From Paraphoma chrysanthemicola (Eukaryota; Ascomycota; Dothideomycetes; Pleosporales; Phaeosphaeriaceae): a stretch of DNA of 64,000 nt. Where the stretch lies: the NCBI GenBank assembly GCA_020744225.1, contig JAGMWG010000010.1, positions 930,001 through 994,000 on the forward strand, given 5' to 3'. Shown one piece after another: positions 54,469 through 64,000 of this stretch; position 1 is the stretch's first letter, and each line of letters opens with the position of its first letter. The translations under genes were made by a program, and so were the position numbers. The notes under the pieces are model-generated. The model searched no databases. It had not been told where the DNA came from and worked only from the letters and a program-made list of their open reading frames with translations.

Positions 54469-57378
54469 ATGGCCGAAGCACCAATACACCAAGGCTTCAG
54501 CCATCGAGCCAACGGCGTTCCCCCGGCATCGGAAGCCGAAATACGTTATGGCAGTATAAACGTTGCCGGGAATGGCGACGCGGTTCACGAGAAACACGAA
54601 TTCAATGAAAAGACGATGCCCCAAGAAGACTATCAAAACGACTTCGTGGACGAGGATTACGACGAGGAAGATGAAGATATCGATGCGCTAATTGACGAGC
54701 TGGAAAGCCAAGATGGTGGCAATGCGGACTATGAAGAGGAGGAAGCTGATCAGCCAGGTGGTATGCGCTTGGTCCCAGAAGAGCTGCTCTTGACGGATAC
54801 GCGCATGGGCCTCAATTCCGCAGAAGTAATGGCACGCCGCAAGCGTTTCGGCTATAACCAGATGAAAGGTTTGATAGTCCAAGTAATGGTCGATGGCTTA
54901 TGCTGACTAGAAGCAGTGGAAAAGGAGAACCTGTTCGTCAAATTCCTCTTGTTCTTCGTCGGCCCTATCCAGTTCGTTATGGAGGCCGCCGCAGTCCTCG
55001 CTGCAGGCCTCCGACACTGGGTCGACTTCGGTGTCATTTGCGGACTGCTGCTTTTAAATGCCTGTGTCGGCTTCATACAAGAGTACCAGGCCGGCAATAT
55101 TGTAGACGAGTTGAAGAAGACGCTCGCGCTCAAGGCTACGGTGCTTCGCGACGGCGCGCTCATCGAGATCGAGGCTCCCGAAGTGGTACCTGGCGACATA
55201 TTACAAGTCGAAGAAGGCACTATCGTACCCGCGGACGGTCGTATAGTCACGCAAGATGCCTTCCTCCAAGTCGACCAGTCTGCTATAACCGGCGAGTCGC
55301 TCGCAGTCGACAAGCACAGAGGCGACACTTGCTATGCTACGTCGGCAGTGAAGAGAGGAGAAGCCTTCGTCGTGATCACGGCGACAGGCGATTCGACTTT
55401 TGTCGGAAGAGCTGCATCACTTGTATCTGGGACAGCTGGTGGCACCGGCCACTTTACGCAGGTCTTACACGACATTGGCACGATTCTGCTTGTCCTCGTC
55501 ATCATAACGCTTCTGGTCGTCTGGGTCAGCTCCTTCTATCGATCGAATGGCGTGATCCAAATTCTCGAATTCACCCTCGCCATTACGATCGTTGGCGTAC
55601 CTGTTGGTCTACCTGCTGTAGTCACCACCACAATGGCTGTAGGTGCTGCTTACCTGGCGAAGAAAAAGGCTATCGTTCAGAAGCTGTCCGCCATCGAGTC
55701 ACTTGCCGGTGTTGAGATTCTTTGCTCTGACAAAACCGGTACCCTTACCAAGAACAAGCTGTCACTGGATGACCCATACACAGTGGCAGGTGTTGAGCCA
55801 GACGATCTCATGCTCACTGCCTGCTTGGCGGCTTCTAGAAAGAAGAAAGGCATCGATGCCATCGACAAAGCTTTCCTGAAAGCTTTGAGGTTTTATCCGC
55901 TCGCCAAGCGCGCCCTCAGTAAATACAAGGTCATTCGTTTCAACCCTTTCGACCCAGTATCGAAGAAAGTCCAGGCGATCGTAGAGTCACCTCACGGCGA
56001 GCGCATAATTTGCGTCAAAGGTGCTCCTCTGTTTGTTCTCAGAACTGTGGAGGAGGATCATCCTGTTCCGGAAGTCATCGCAGAAGCGTACAAGGCCAAG
56101 GTTGCTGAGTTTGCGTCTCGTGGATTCCGCTCCCTTGGAGTCGCTCGCAAGCGAGAAGACAGCCCGTGGGAGATCCTTGGTATAATGCCCTGCTCCGATC
56201 CTCCAAGACATGATACTTTCCGAACCATCAACGAGGCGAAGTCACTGGGCTTGTCTATCAAGATGTTGACTGGTGATGCTGTCGGCATCGCCCGTGAGAC
56301 TTCACGCCAATTAGGACTCGGCACCAACATCTTCGATGCAGAAAAATTGGGTCTGGGTGGAGGTGGCGACATGCCCGGATCTGAAGTATACGATTTCGTG
56401 GTCGCAGCCGACGGCTTCGCAGAAGTCTTCCCGCAGCACAAACACAGAGTCGTTGAGATTCTACAGCAGCGTGGCTATCTAGTTGCAATGACTGGCGACG
56501 GCGTGAACGATGCGCCGTCTTTGAAAAAGGCGGATACAGGGATTGCAGTCGAGAACGCTTCAGATGCTGCTCGCTCCGCAGCTGACATCGTCTTCCTAGC
56601 GCCCGGCCTCTCCGCGATCATTGATGCGTTGAAGACATCACGACAAATCTTCCATCGCATGTACGCATATGTTGTCTATCGCATTGCACTGTCACTGCAT
56701 CTCGAAATCTTCTTAGGGTTGTGGATCGCCATCCTCAACGAATCGCTGAACCTGCAACTGGTTGTATTTATAGCCATCTTTGCCGACATTGCAACGCTCG
56801 CAATTGCGTATGACAACGCTCCGTACAGCAAAACCCCGGTAAAATGGAATCTGCCAAAGCTTTGGGGCATGTCCATTCTTCTAGGTATCATTCTGGCAGC
56901 CGGGACTTGGATCACTCTGACGACCATGTTTCCGTACAAGGGTCTGGGGGATCAGGGCATCGAGGGTGGCATTGTGCAGAACTTTGGGAAGCGCGACCCT
57001 GTCTTGTTCCTCGAAATCTCGTTGACCGAAAACTGGTTAATCTTCATCACTCGGGCTAACGGCCCATTCTGGTCCTCGCTGCCATCCTGGCAGCTTACCA
57101 CCGCCATCCTGCTTGTCGACATTCTCGCCACACTTTTCACGGTTTTTGGCTGGTTTGTTGGCGGCCAGACTTCTATCGTCGCCGTTGTCCGTGTTTGGAT
57201 CTTCTCTTTTGGCGTCTTCTGCGTGATGGGTGGAGTATACTACCTTCTTCAAGGCAGTCAAGGCTTCGACAATCTTATGCACGGCAACTCGCCAAAGAAA
57301 GATCAAAAGCAACGGTCGCTAGAGGACTTTGTTGTTTCACTCCAACGCGTATCGACACAACATGAGAAGACGACATAG
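54469..57378 (+). CDS. PMA1: Plasma-membrane H+-ATPase (P-type IIIA, Pma1 family)
   Basis: Two exons (54469-54868 and 54917-57378) with a 48-nt intron that has a non-consensus GTTTGA donor; 953 aa. The N-terminus carries a very acidic stretch (DEDYDEEDEDIDALIDELE), then EENLF-type entry to helix 1. Actuator motif: TGES. Phosphorylation site: CSDKTGTLTKNKLSL, with Asp at about residue 405. Nucleotide site: VKGAPLFVLRTVEEDH; hinge: MTGDGVNDAPSLKKAD. The C-terminal tail is short and ends STQHEKTT with Ser/Thr suited to regulatory phosphorylation. It pumps protons and drives symport, including that by the sugar and nucleobase transporters in this window. Confidence 0.96.
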
Positions 57379-58037
57379 CACAAGCGTCAGTCTCTCGAAT
57401 CGGACGCTCAGACGCTCGAAGTAAAGCTACCTCCTTCCGGGATCAAGATGCTTTGAGCAGAGTACGTGTTGTTACATTTACTTGGAGATCACCTGGTCAG
57501 CGTGGCTTGCAGTGTTCGCGAGGCTAGAATACTGGCGCATCGCATATACTTGCGCAGGGCATTTATTGCGCAATATCAAAGCGGATTGGAAACGTATCAT
57601 CGCTCAAGAGAAGTCGCTATTGTCTGAGTAGCTAGGTTTTAATAATTGTTATGCCAAGAATAAGTGTCCTTGACTGTTTGGAGCGCACCAAGGAAAGCAT
57701 GACAGAAAGGCGCCGATTCATTTCACATGCATGCCGATCGTTCTTTGAACTTGAGATTTTCACCATAGTGTTGCTAGCTTTTCTGATATGGGCACCTTGT
57801 ATGTTTACGGGGCTACGTTGCACCTTCTGTCGTCGGCGAGGGGAAACTAGGATGACGTATCACGTCCCCCACCTTCGGCATTGCGATGGCGCCAGCGAAT
57901 AGTGGTGCGATTTTAGTGGGATCCGTTGCTCATTCTCGTCCTTCCTTTGCTTTGTCATTTGACACCAACATAAGGATACGACATTTGTCTCTCAATTCCG
58001 TGCTCACACTTTTTGCACAAGCACCTCCAAACACATC
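57379..58037. other. Intergenic region
   Basis: 660 bp between the H+-ATPase and aldo-keto reductase genes, both on the plus strand. A small ORF with one hydrophobic segment (57651-57902) has no other support. Confidence 0.35.
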
Positions 58038-59055
58038 ATGGCCGGACTCGACCTCACTATCCCGAAACTCAAGCTGAACGATGGCAACTCCATTCCCATG
58101 CTTGGGTATGGTACTGGGACCGCTTGGTACAAGACCGGTGAGGAGAGCAAGATTGATCAGGCTATTATCGATGCAGTGAAGATTGCTATTAAGATAGGTT
58201 ACACGCATCTTGATGGTGCAGAGAGTAAATACTGCCCTACACTCATGCTTCATGTAAATCTCCAGCTGCCAAGCCCAGTGCTGACTCAAGAGCATAGTGT
58301 ACAAGACAGAGTCAGAGCTCGGCACTGGCATCAAAGAGAGCGGTGTGGCGCGAGACAAATTGTTCGTCACCACCAAAGTGGACAACGCCAACATCAACGA
58401 CATTGAGGGCGCAATCAAGACGAGCTTGAAGAAGCTACAGCTTGACTATGTCGACCTGTAATGTCTTTCATGCCCTGTGCCTCTGATTAGAATGCTGACA
58501 TGACCAAGATATTTGATCCATCAACCGTACTTCGCAAAGTCTGACGCAGATCTGCAAAAGGCATGGGCAGCCATGGAAGCCGTCCAGAAAGCCGGCCTCG
58601 CCAAATCCATCGGCGTCTCCAATTACCTCCCATCTCACCTAAATGCTATCCTCAAGACCGCCAAAGTCGTCCCCGCATGCAACCAGATCGAATTCCATCC
58701 CTACCTTCAGCGCACCGAGCTTCTCGCGCTGCACAAGAAGCACGGTATCGCAACCACAGCATACGGCCCACTAACTGCAGCAACCAAAGCCAAACCAGGC
58801 CCAATCGATGACTATGTCGGCGCGTTAACGAAGAAGTATGCGGTTAGCGAGAACGAGATTTCCCTCCGATGGTGCATTGATCAGGATATCGTGCCCATCA
58901 CGACGAGCTCGAAGGAGCAGCGTCTCAGCGATTATCTCAGGGCTGCTACATTCAAGCTCACTCCCGCGGAGATCAAGGAGCTGAATGAGCTGGGGCAGAA
59001 GAAGCACTTCCGTGGATTCTGGCAGCCATTTTATGATGAGAATGATCGGACGTAG
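58038..59055 (+). CDS. Aldo-keto reductase
   Basis: Three exons: 58038-58224, 58298-58457 and 58509-59055; 297 aa. Introns are 73 nt (GTAAAT donor) and 51 nt (AAG acceptor). The catalytic tetrad is visible: Asp in THLDGAEMY, Tyr in the same block, Lys in FVTTKVD and His in YLIHQPYF. AKR signatures GLAKSIGVSNY and CNQIEFHPYLQ follow, and the NADPH-binding end has VPITTSSKEQRL. It belongs to the large fungal group of NADPH-dependent aldehyde/ketone reductases (YDL124w-like); the substrate is not assigned. Confidence 0.93.
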
Positions 59056-59478
59056 GGGAGGAATGTATGTTTGAGAAAATCAGCAAAGCTACAACCGCAT
59101 AGTATATAAACTTGCTCTGATTGTGTCAACCCTGCATGACCTCGAGTTCGTATTGACGAGAACATCAAACTTGGCAAGAATCACCATCACTCGTAGTTGG
59201 TCCTCGACAAAGGGCGGCAGCTAGGCACGTGCACGCAATGCCAAGCCACAAGCTAAGGTTCTTTCCCGCGCCCGACAACATCTGCCTCGCGATTCACATC
59301 ACCATTTAGTAGGACTTGCAACCACAGCTTCTAACATTGCGCAATCTACCTCCTATACACCGACAAACAGGTAATCGCGTGGTCTACTGCTTTCAGTACT
59401 GCGCGCAAGCCTCCCCGAGCGAGTCCGCGAACGACATCGACCTCACTCGCGCGACTGTAACGCGCCCCCTTGGCCGTG
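59056..59478. other. Intergenic region
   Basis: About 420 bp between the aldo-keto reductase and SF3B2 genes. The last 150 bases look like 5' UTR of the splicing-factor gene. No gene was recognised. Confidence 0.4.
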
Positions 59479-61242
59479 ATGTCGGGTGCCGTTGTCAAGG
59501 CCAAGAAATCAGCGAACAAGAACGCCTACCGACGAGCAAAGAAGAAGGCGCAGCGCTCCGTATGCGCTCCTCAAAGCTCACGCACGAGCGTTGGCGTACA
59601 ACCACTAACTTCTTCGCAGGAAACACCCACGGCACCTAGCGACTCTGCGCGTGAGGGCGAGTCCCCTGCTGCAGAAGACAGCACCAATAACGATGCACAG
59701 GCTGTGAAGCCCATCGATTTTGACGCCATCGACGATGCTGCGAACCAATACGATCTCGACGACCCCCTCTACGAGCAATTCAAAGACGTTTTCGAGAAGT
59801 TCAGGGAACCCACAGAAGAGGAGGCGGCGACAAAGGATGATGACAAGCCCGAGGTATTCTACGAGGATGACGATATACCCGACGAGGAGGACGATGGAAA
59901 ACCGAAGATCTCGAAGAAGCAAAGGAAGCAAATGAACAAGCTGTCAATTGCTCAGCTGAAGTCGTTGGTACAGAAGCCCGAGCTTGTCGAATGGACGGAC
60001 ACATCATCAAGTGACCCGCAACTTCTGATCGCGATCAAAGGCGCCAAGAATGTCATCCCAGTACCAACTCACTGGTCGCTCAAGCGCGAGTACTTGTCAT
60101 CGAAACGCGGTATCGAGAAGCCACCTTTTGCGCTACCGAAGTTCATCCAAGAGACCGGAATCGCCGAGATGCGCGACGCTGTCCTGGAAAAGCAGGCAGA
60201 GATGACTATGCGGCAAAAGCAGCGGGAACGTGTACAGGGCAAGCTCGGAAAGCTCGATATCGATTACTCAAAACTCTACGACGCCTTCTTCAGACGACAG
60301 ACAAAACCGGAGCTTACGCGGTACGGTGAGGTCTACTACGAAGGCAAGGAATTCGAGACAAATTTGGTCAACCTCAAGCCCGGCGAACTGAGCGAGGAGC
60401 TGAGAGATGCTCTCCAAATGATGCCTGGTCATCCGCCGCCGTGGCTCATCAACATGCAACGCTTTGGTCCGCCGCCATCATATCCGAATATGCGTGTACC
60501 TGGTGTGAACGCACCCATTCCTCCTGGTGCTGCATGGGGTTTCCAGCCAGGTCAGTGGGGTAAAGCTCCCGCAGATGAACAAGGTAAGCCTTTGTTTGGC
60601 GGCGATCTTTATGGTACAAGCATTCTGGAGGAGCAACAGCAGCCTACACATATTGGTGAACCTGTGGAGCGCAGTATCTGGGGCACTCTGAGGGCTGAGG
60701 GCGAGAGTGAGGACGAAGAGAGCGATGAAGAGGAGGACGAGGATGACGATGAAGAAGAGGGAGATGAAGACGATGTCTCTGGCATCCAGACGTCCATGAC
60801 TACAGCGTCGGCAATGCCGTCAGAAGTGAGTGGCATGGAGAGCATTGGCGGTGAATTCACACTACGAAAGCAGAGGAAGGGTATTGAGACGGAAGAGCCC
60901 GGCGTACCCAGAAGCGCTGGTCAGGTCCTTCCGGAGAAGAACATCTCAGCAAGTGGGTTTTTCGGTGGCGAGCACGCTTACGATCTCGATGCTGCGCGAC
61001 GAGATACGCTTGGGCAACAGAGGAAGAGGAAGGCTGGCGAGGTGGAGGTTTCAGTGGACGTGGATCAGTTGGGTGAGAACGACAAGCTGGACAAGGAGGC
61101 TTTGAAGAGGGAGTACGAGTCAAGACAAAGGGCAGAGGCAGCGGGCCAGTGGCAGAGCATTGATCAAGATGATTTGGCGGACATGATTGCTAGCGAGTCG
61201 CGGAAAAGGGCGAAGCACGATGACAAAAAGGGCCGGAGATGA
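59479..61242 (+). CDS. CUS1: U2 snRNP splicing factor SF3B2 (Cus1/SAP145)
   Basis: Proposed exons 59479-59559 and 59620-61242 (567 aa). The 60-nt intron (GTATGC..CACTAAC..TTCGCAG) is a multiple of three and stop-free, so the unspliced frame would give 587 aa. Domains: a lysine-rich N-terminus (KKSANKNAYRRAKKKAQR), an acidic region, then the DUF382 block (PELVEWTDTSSSDPQLL, KNVIPVPTHWSLKREYLSSK, RGIEKPPFALPKFI). The PSP domain follows (LRDALQMMPGHPPPWLINMQ, RFGPPPSYPNMRVPG). A long Glu/Asp run and a basic C-terminus close the protein. SF3B2 is part of SF3b, which helps U2 snRNP bind the branch site. Confidence 0.95.
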   Translation: MSGAVVKAKKSANKNAYRRAKKKAQRSVCAPQSSRTSVGVQPLTSSQETPTAPSDSAREGESPAAEDSTNNDAQAVKPIDFDAIDDAANQYDLDDPLYEQFKDVFEKFREPTEEEAATKDDDKPEVFYEDDDIPDEEDDGKPKISKKQRKQMNKLSIAQLKSLVQKPELVEWTDTSSSDPQLLIAIKGAKNVIPVPTHWSLKREYLSSKRGIEKPPFALPKFIQETGIAEMRDAVLEKQAEMTMRQKQRERVQGKLGKLDIDYSKLYDAFFRRQTKPELTRYGEVYYEGKEFETNLVNLKPGELSEELRDALQMMPGHPPPWLINMQRFGPPPSYPNMRVPGVNAPIPPGAAWGFQPGQWGKAPADEQGKPLFGGDLYGTSILEEQQQPTHIGEPVERSIWGTLRAEGESEDEESDEEEDEDDDEEEGDEDDVSGIQTSMTTASAMPSEVSGMESIGGEFTLRKQRKGIETEEPGVPRSAGQVLPEKNISASGFFGGEHAYDLDAARRDTLGQQRKRKAGEVEVSVDVDQLGENDKLDKEALKREYESRQRAEAAGQWQSIDQDDLADMIASESRKRAKHDDKKGRR

Positions 61243-62022
61243 GCAGGTCCGACGGTGAAGAGCGTTTTGAAGAGATGGATTTGTACAAAAGACTCTGCAT
61301 TTGAAGATGAAAGCTCCAGCAGTGAGCTGGCGTTCTGGGCATCATGAGCCACAAGGCCAAGGTTACAGCATTGGAGCGCGGCGTTACATGCAGCGGGGAT
61401 TAAGCTGTCACAGACGAGCAATAATAAGATTAAGACATGCAATATTCGAGGCAGTTGATGGAGAGGGCGAGATCACTAATAGACCAGATTGCTGGATAGG
61501 GGGATTGTGCAGGGACATAAGGATTGAGCTGATCAAGACGTGCTGCAAGACTAAGAATTCAAGACAAAGCCACGGCGACTAGACGCGTGCTCTGGCTCTG
61601 CGAGAAGGACAAAACGCACGGGACCAATCTGATGAGGCACTGGGTGCAGTTCAGTCTGTCTAACGCAGCGGCAGTTGGTCGACTCATCTGCTGCAGAAAT
61701 CAGAGTCCTGTCTCTTTGGGCATCCAATGGTATTGCACAGGCTCAACATGGTTAATTGACAAAGACGATCGTTCCGCGGTCGCAGTGCAAGCGGACTGTT
61801 TGATAGGAGGATCCTAGCTCACTGGGCAACTTTGACTGGGGCACGTGCGAATCGGAACCTCACTTTTCGTCCAACGCAAAATCGCCGACGCGCAACGTCT
61901 CAATCACTTACGCCAGCACATCACCAGCACAGTCATCTACCGAGTCTCAGCCTGCTCGACATTATTTACGACTTATTGTTCCGGCCAGCTGATACTTTCG
62001 CGAACAGTTGTTGCCTGCAGTC
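61243..62022. other. Intergenic region
   Basis: 780 bp between the SF3B2 gene and the Arg/Ser-rich gene, both on the plus strand. No coding or RNA gene signal was seen. Confidence 0.4.
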
Positions 62023-63781
62023 ATGGATAGAGACCGTGAAAGGGACAGGGATCGAGATCGAAGGTTTGTCAAGCCAAACATGTCTCAGAGGCAGCCGAAG
62101 CAAATACTGCTTTTCTGGCGATGCACCAGCGACAGGCAGGAGCTAACGAGCTCCACAGGGACGACAGATACTCCAACACTTACCGTCCGCGCTCTCCTCG
62201 ACCTCGTTCTCCTCGCGGCGACAGCTATCGCGCTGGCCGCTCTCCACCTCCTCGACGTGCCTCGCCTCCCCGTCGCGGCTTAGCTTCCGCAGACACATAC
62301 ACGCCAGGTGGACGATCGTCTCGTCCACGCAGCCGCTCGCCCGCTTTCAGGAGACGGTCGCGCAGCCCGCGCCGCGACGACAACTGGCGAGCACGGCCAC
62401 GATCACCGCCGCCCCGTCGAGGTTATTCGCCTAGGAGGGACGACTTCAGAAGTGACCGAGCGCGGTCTCCACGACGCGATGCATATGATTCGTACACCCG
62501 ATCGCCTCGGCCGCGCGAACGGTCTCCGCCGCCGAGGGAGCGCGATGTCTCGCCAGCTAGAAGCAGAGGAGTGCGCTCGCCTGTACGCGCAAGTCGGTAC
62601 GATGAACCGCGGTCGCGGGTCAACAGGTATGCTATATCGCCATTCCTCTGGACTAGGTGCTAACGTGACCAAGTCCGCCCCGTCGCTACTCGCCTGCGCG
62701 CGACACCCGTGACACTCGCGATTATCGCCGCCGATCACCTTCGCCGAGACGCGAGCGCCCAGAAATATTCACTGCAGATACCTGGAGGGCGCGCCGGTCT
62801 CCATCGCCAGCTAAGCCTACCTACGCATCCAATGATGCATCCGGCAGGGAGTCTGCCGCAACCTCGCGCAGGTCATCTCCGCCTCCTATTCACCCCAGTC
62901 GTGCTGCTCTTGTAGAAGAACGGCCCGCAAGAGAGGCTCCCAGAGAAGCCCCCAGAGAGGCCCCCTCGGCACCCAGGTCGCCTAACCGCGAGCGCGACAA
63001 CGACCGGGGTCGCGAGTTCACCCGTGAGCGTGAGCGATCACCACCCCGCCGTCGAGAGTCGCCGCCAACAGGTCCGCGTGGGGACAGGGACTTTGCTCCT
63101 CCTACGGGACCTTCGGCATCCTACCGAAATGGCGACAGTAACTTCTCCCGCGCACCGCCGACAGGACCGTCTAGCCGCAGCTATCCTTCGCCCGCCATTT
63201 CTCCTCCCGCCGGACCATCAGGTGCCACACCACAACCACCAGCATTCCCTCGCGGAAGCAACCCAGTCCTTGCGGCGCCTACTAGGCCTCGAGGCGGAGG
63301 TCGCGGTGGCTTTCCGTACGACTCTGCTCGCGACTTTTCGGGCCCGGCACCACGTCGTGGTTCCTGGGGCGCAGGACCTCGGGGCGGCGGATTCTATGGT
63401 GCGGGTGCTCCATCTGGACCTCGTGGATCCGGCAGCGGCCCAGCTCCGTTCACACCCTCATTCCGTGGCTCCAGCAATTCTACCGCGACGACCTATCCTC
63501 GCACCATGCGCTTTCGCGACCATCTCGCCGACTTGCCGAAGGAGATTCCAGGAGGTCAGAAAGCTCCCGACCCGTACGACAAGAGTAAGCTGCTCAAGTT
63601 AGAAGAGGAAGCGCGGAGGCTCAGGGAATTGATCGACAAGAAAGAGGACGAGAAGCGCCACAAGTTGCGCGAATGGGATGGTCTTGAGAGGGACGCAAAG
63701 GCGGCTCAGATCAGGGTTGAGCTTGCAGAGTCTTCATTGCGAGACTTGGAAGGCGAGGGCGATGTGTCGAGTGCTTTCTAG
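62023..63781 (+). CDS. Arginine/serine-rich protein with C-terminal coiled coil
   Basis: Three exons: 62023-62063, 62159-62626 and 62674-63781; 538 aa. Exon 3 contains no in-frame ATG until codon 278, so ORF callers miss most of it. The frame is nevertheless fully open and coherent. The protein begins MDRDRERDRDRDRR, then has RS/RSP and RRSPSP-type repeats, proline-rich PPTGPS repeats, an RG-rich patch (RPRGGGRGGF, GPRGGGFYG), and a final FRDHLADLPKEIPGG block. It ends in a charged coiled coil (KLLKLEEEARRLRELIDKKEDEKR). It resembles SR-type mRNA-processing proteins, but no RRM is present. The function is inferred from composition only. Confidence 0.8.
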
Positions 63782-64000
63782 TAAGAAGCAGGCACCGTCA
63801 CGGCGCGATCTTGGAACGCAGTTGACACGTTGCAAAGCCGAATACTGCAACACATCCTTTTTGTGTACATCATGATTGGAATTCCTTCAAGATTTGCGCA
63901 GCATTTGCATGTAAGATTGGATTACAATGGCGGCATTGGAAACCGGCGTTTGTGGAGAGCGATTAGGACGGCATGGCATACAGCATTTTGGCAGCAATTG
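63782..64000. other. 3' flank to window end
   Basis: 219 bp after the stop of the Arg/Ser-rich gene. Nothing recognised. Confidence 0.4.

Noticed and set aside
54900..55715. 271-codon plus-strand frame overlapping the H+-ATPase
   Set aside because: Shadow of the Pma1 coding sequence in another frame; Arg/His/Cys-rich and without motifs.
62403..62738. Minus-strand frames opposite the Arg/Ser-rich gene
   Set aside because: Antisense of a repetitive arginine/serine/proline coding region; such repeats give long open frames on both strands.

Overview
This window is nuclear DNA of a filamentous ascomycete. Genes are dense on both strands, and most are split by short introns of about 45-60 nt with GTRNGY donors, CTAAC-type branch points and YAG or AAG acceptors. 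HET-domain, 2EXR, But2 and fungal transcription-factor families are present. My inference is a Dothideomycete-like Pezizomycotina genome; the species cannot be read from the sequence. I rebuilt about 42 introns by hand, and every multi-exon model listed as CDS keeps an open frame from start to stop.

Layout. 0-10 kb: a boron/bicarbonate transporter, a HET-domain gene, an NCS1 purine/cytosine permease, a second HET-domain gene and a small secreted protein. 10.9-14.4 kb: a Sld7-type replication gene, a small DUF4267 membrane protein and a broken 2EXR gene. 15.5-18.3 kb: a secreted GH17 enzyme that appears fused to a But2 domain, and a membrane ORF interrupted by one in-frame TGA. 19-25.8 kb: a third HET-domain gene, a secreted M43 metalloprotease and the flippase subunit CDC50/LEM3. 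26.5-35 kb: conserved cellular genes (a SWIRM protein, a SWIM-finger protein, RPN8, PEX16), with a 2.85 kb gap between the SWIRM and SWIM genes that is rich in CAATTG. 35.5-41.6 kb: an HD phosphohydrolase, a 2EXR protein, a decayed cysteine-rich gene and a Dal5-type transporter.

42.2-49.6 kb: three consecutive minus-strand genes that look like one catabolic unit. They are a sugar-porter MFS transporter, a transcription factor carrying two C2H2 fingers plus a Zn2Cys6 cluster, and a cytosolic GH31 alpha-xylosidase. The intergenic DNA upstream of each contains the same 11-bp element, CTCCGGTGGAG (one mismatch in the third). I consider this the best candidate for an undescribed system: uptake of alpha-xylosides such as isoprimeverose, intracellular hydrolysis, and a dedicated regulator. 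50.8-64 kb is mostly housekeeping: CTF4/Mcl1, plasma-membrane H+-ATPase, an aldo-keto reductase, splicing factor SF3B2/Cus1 and an arginine/serine-rich protein.

No tRNA, rRNA, transposon, CRISPR or telomeric repeat was recognised. The accessory character lies in the HET-rich left third and the degraded loci at 13.6, 17.7 and 38.4 kb.
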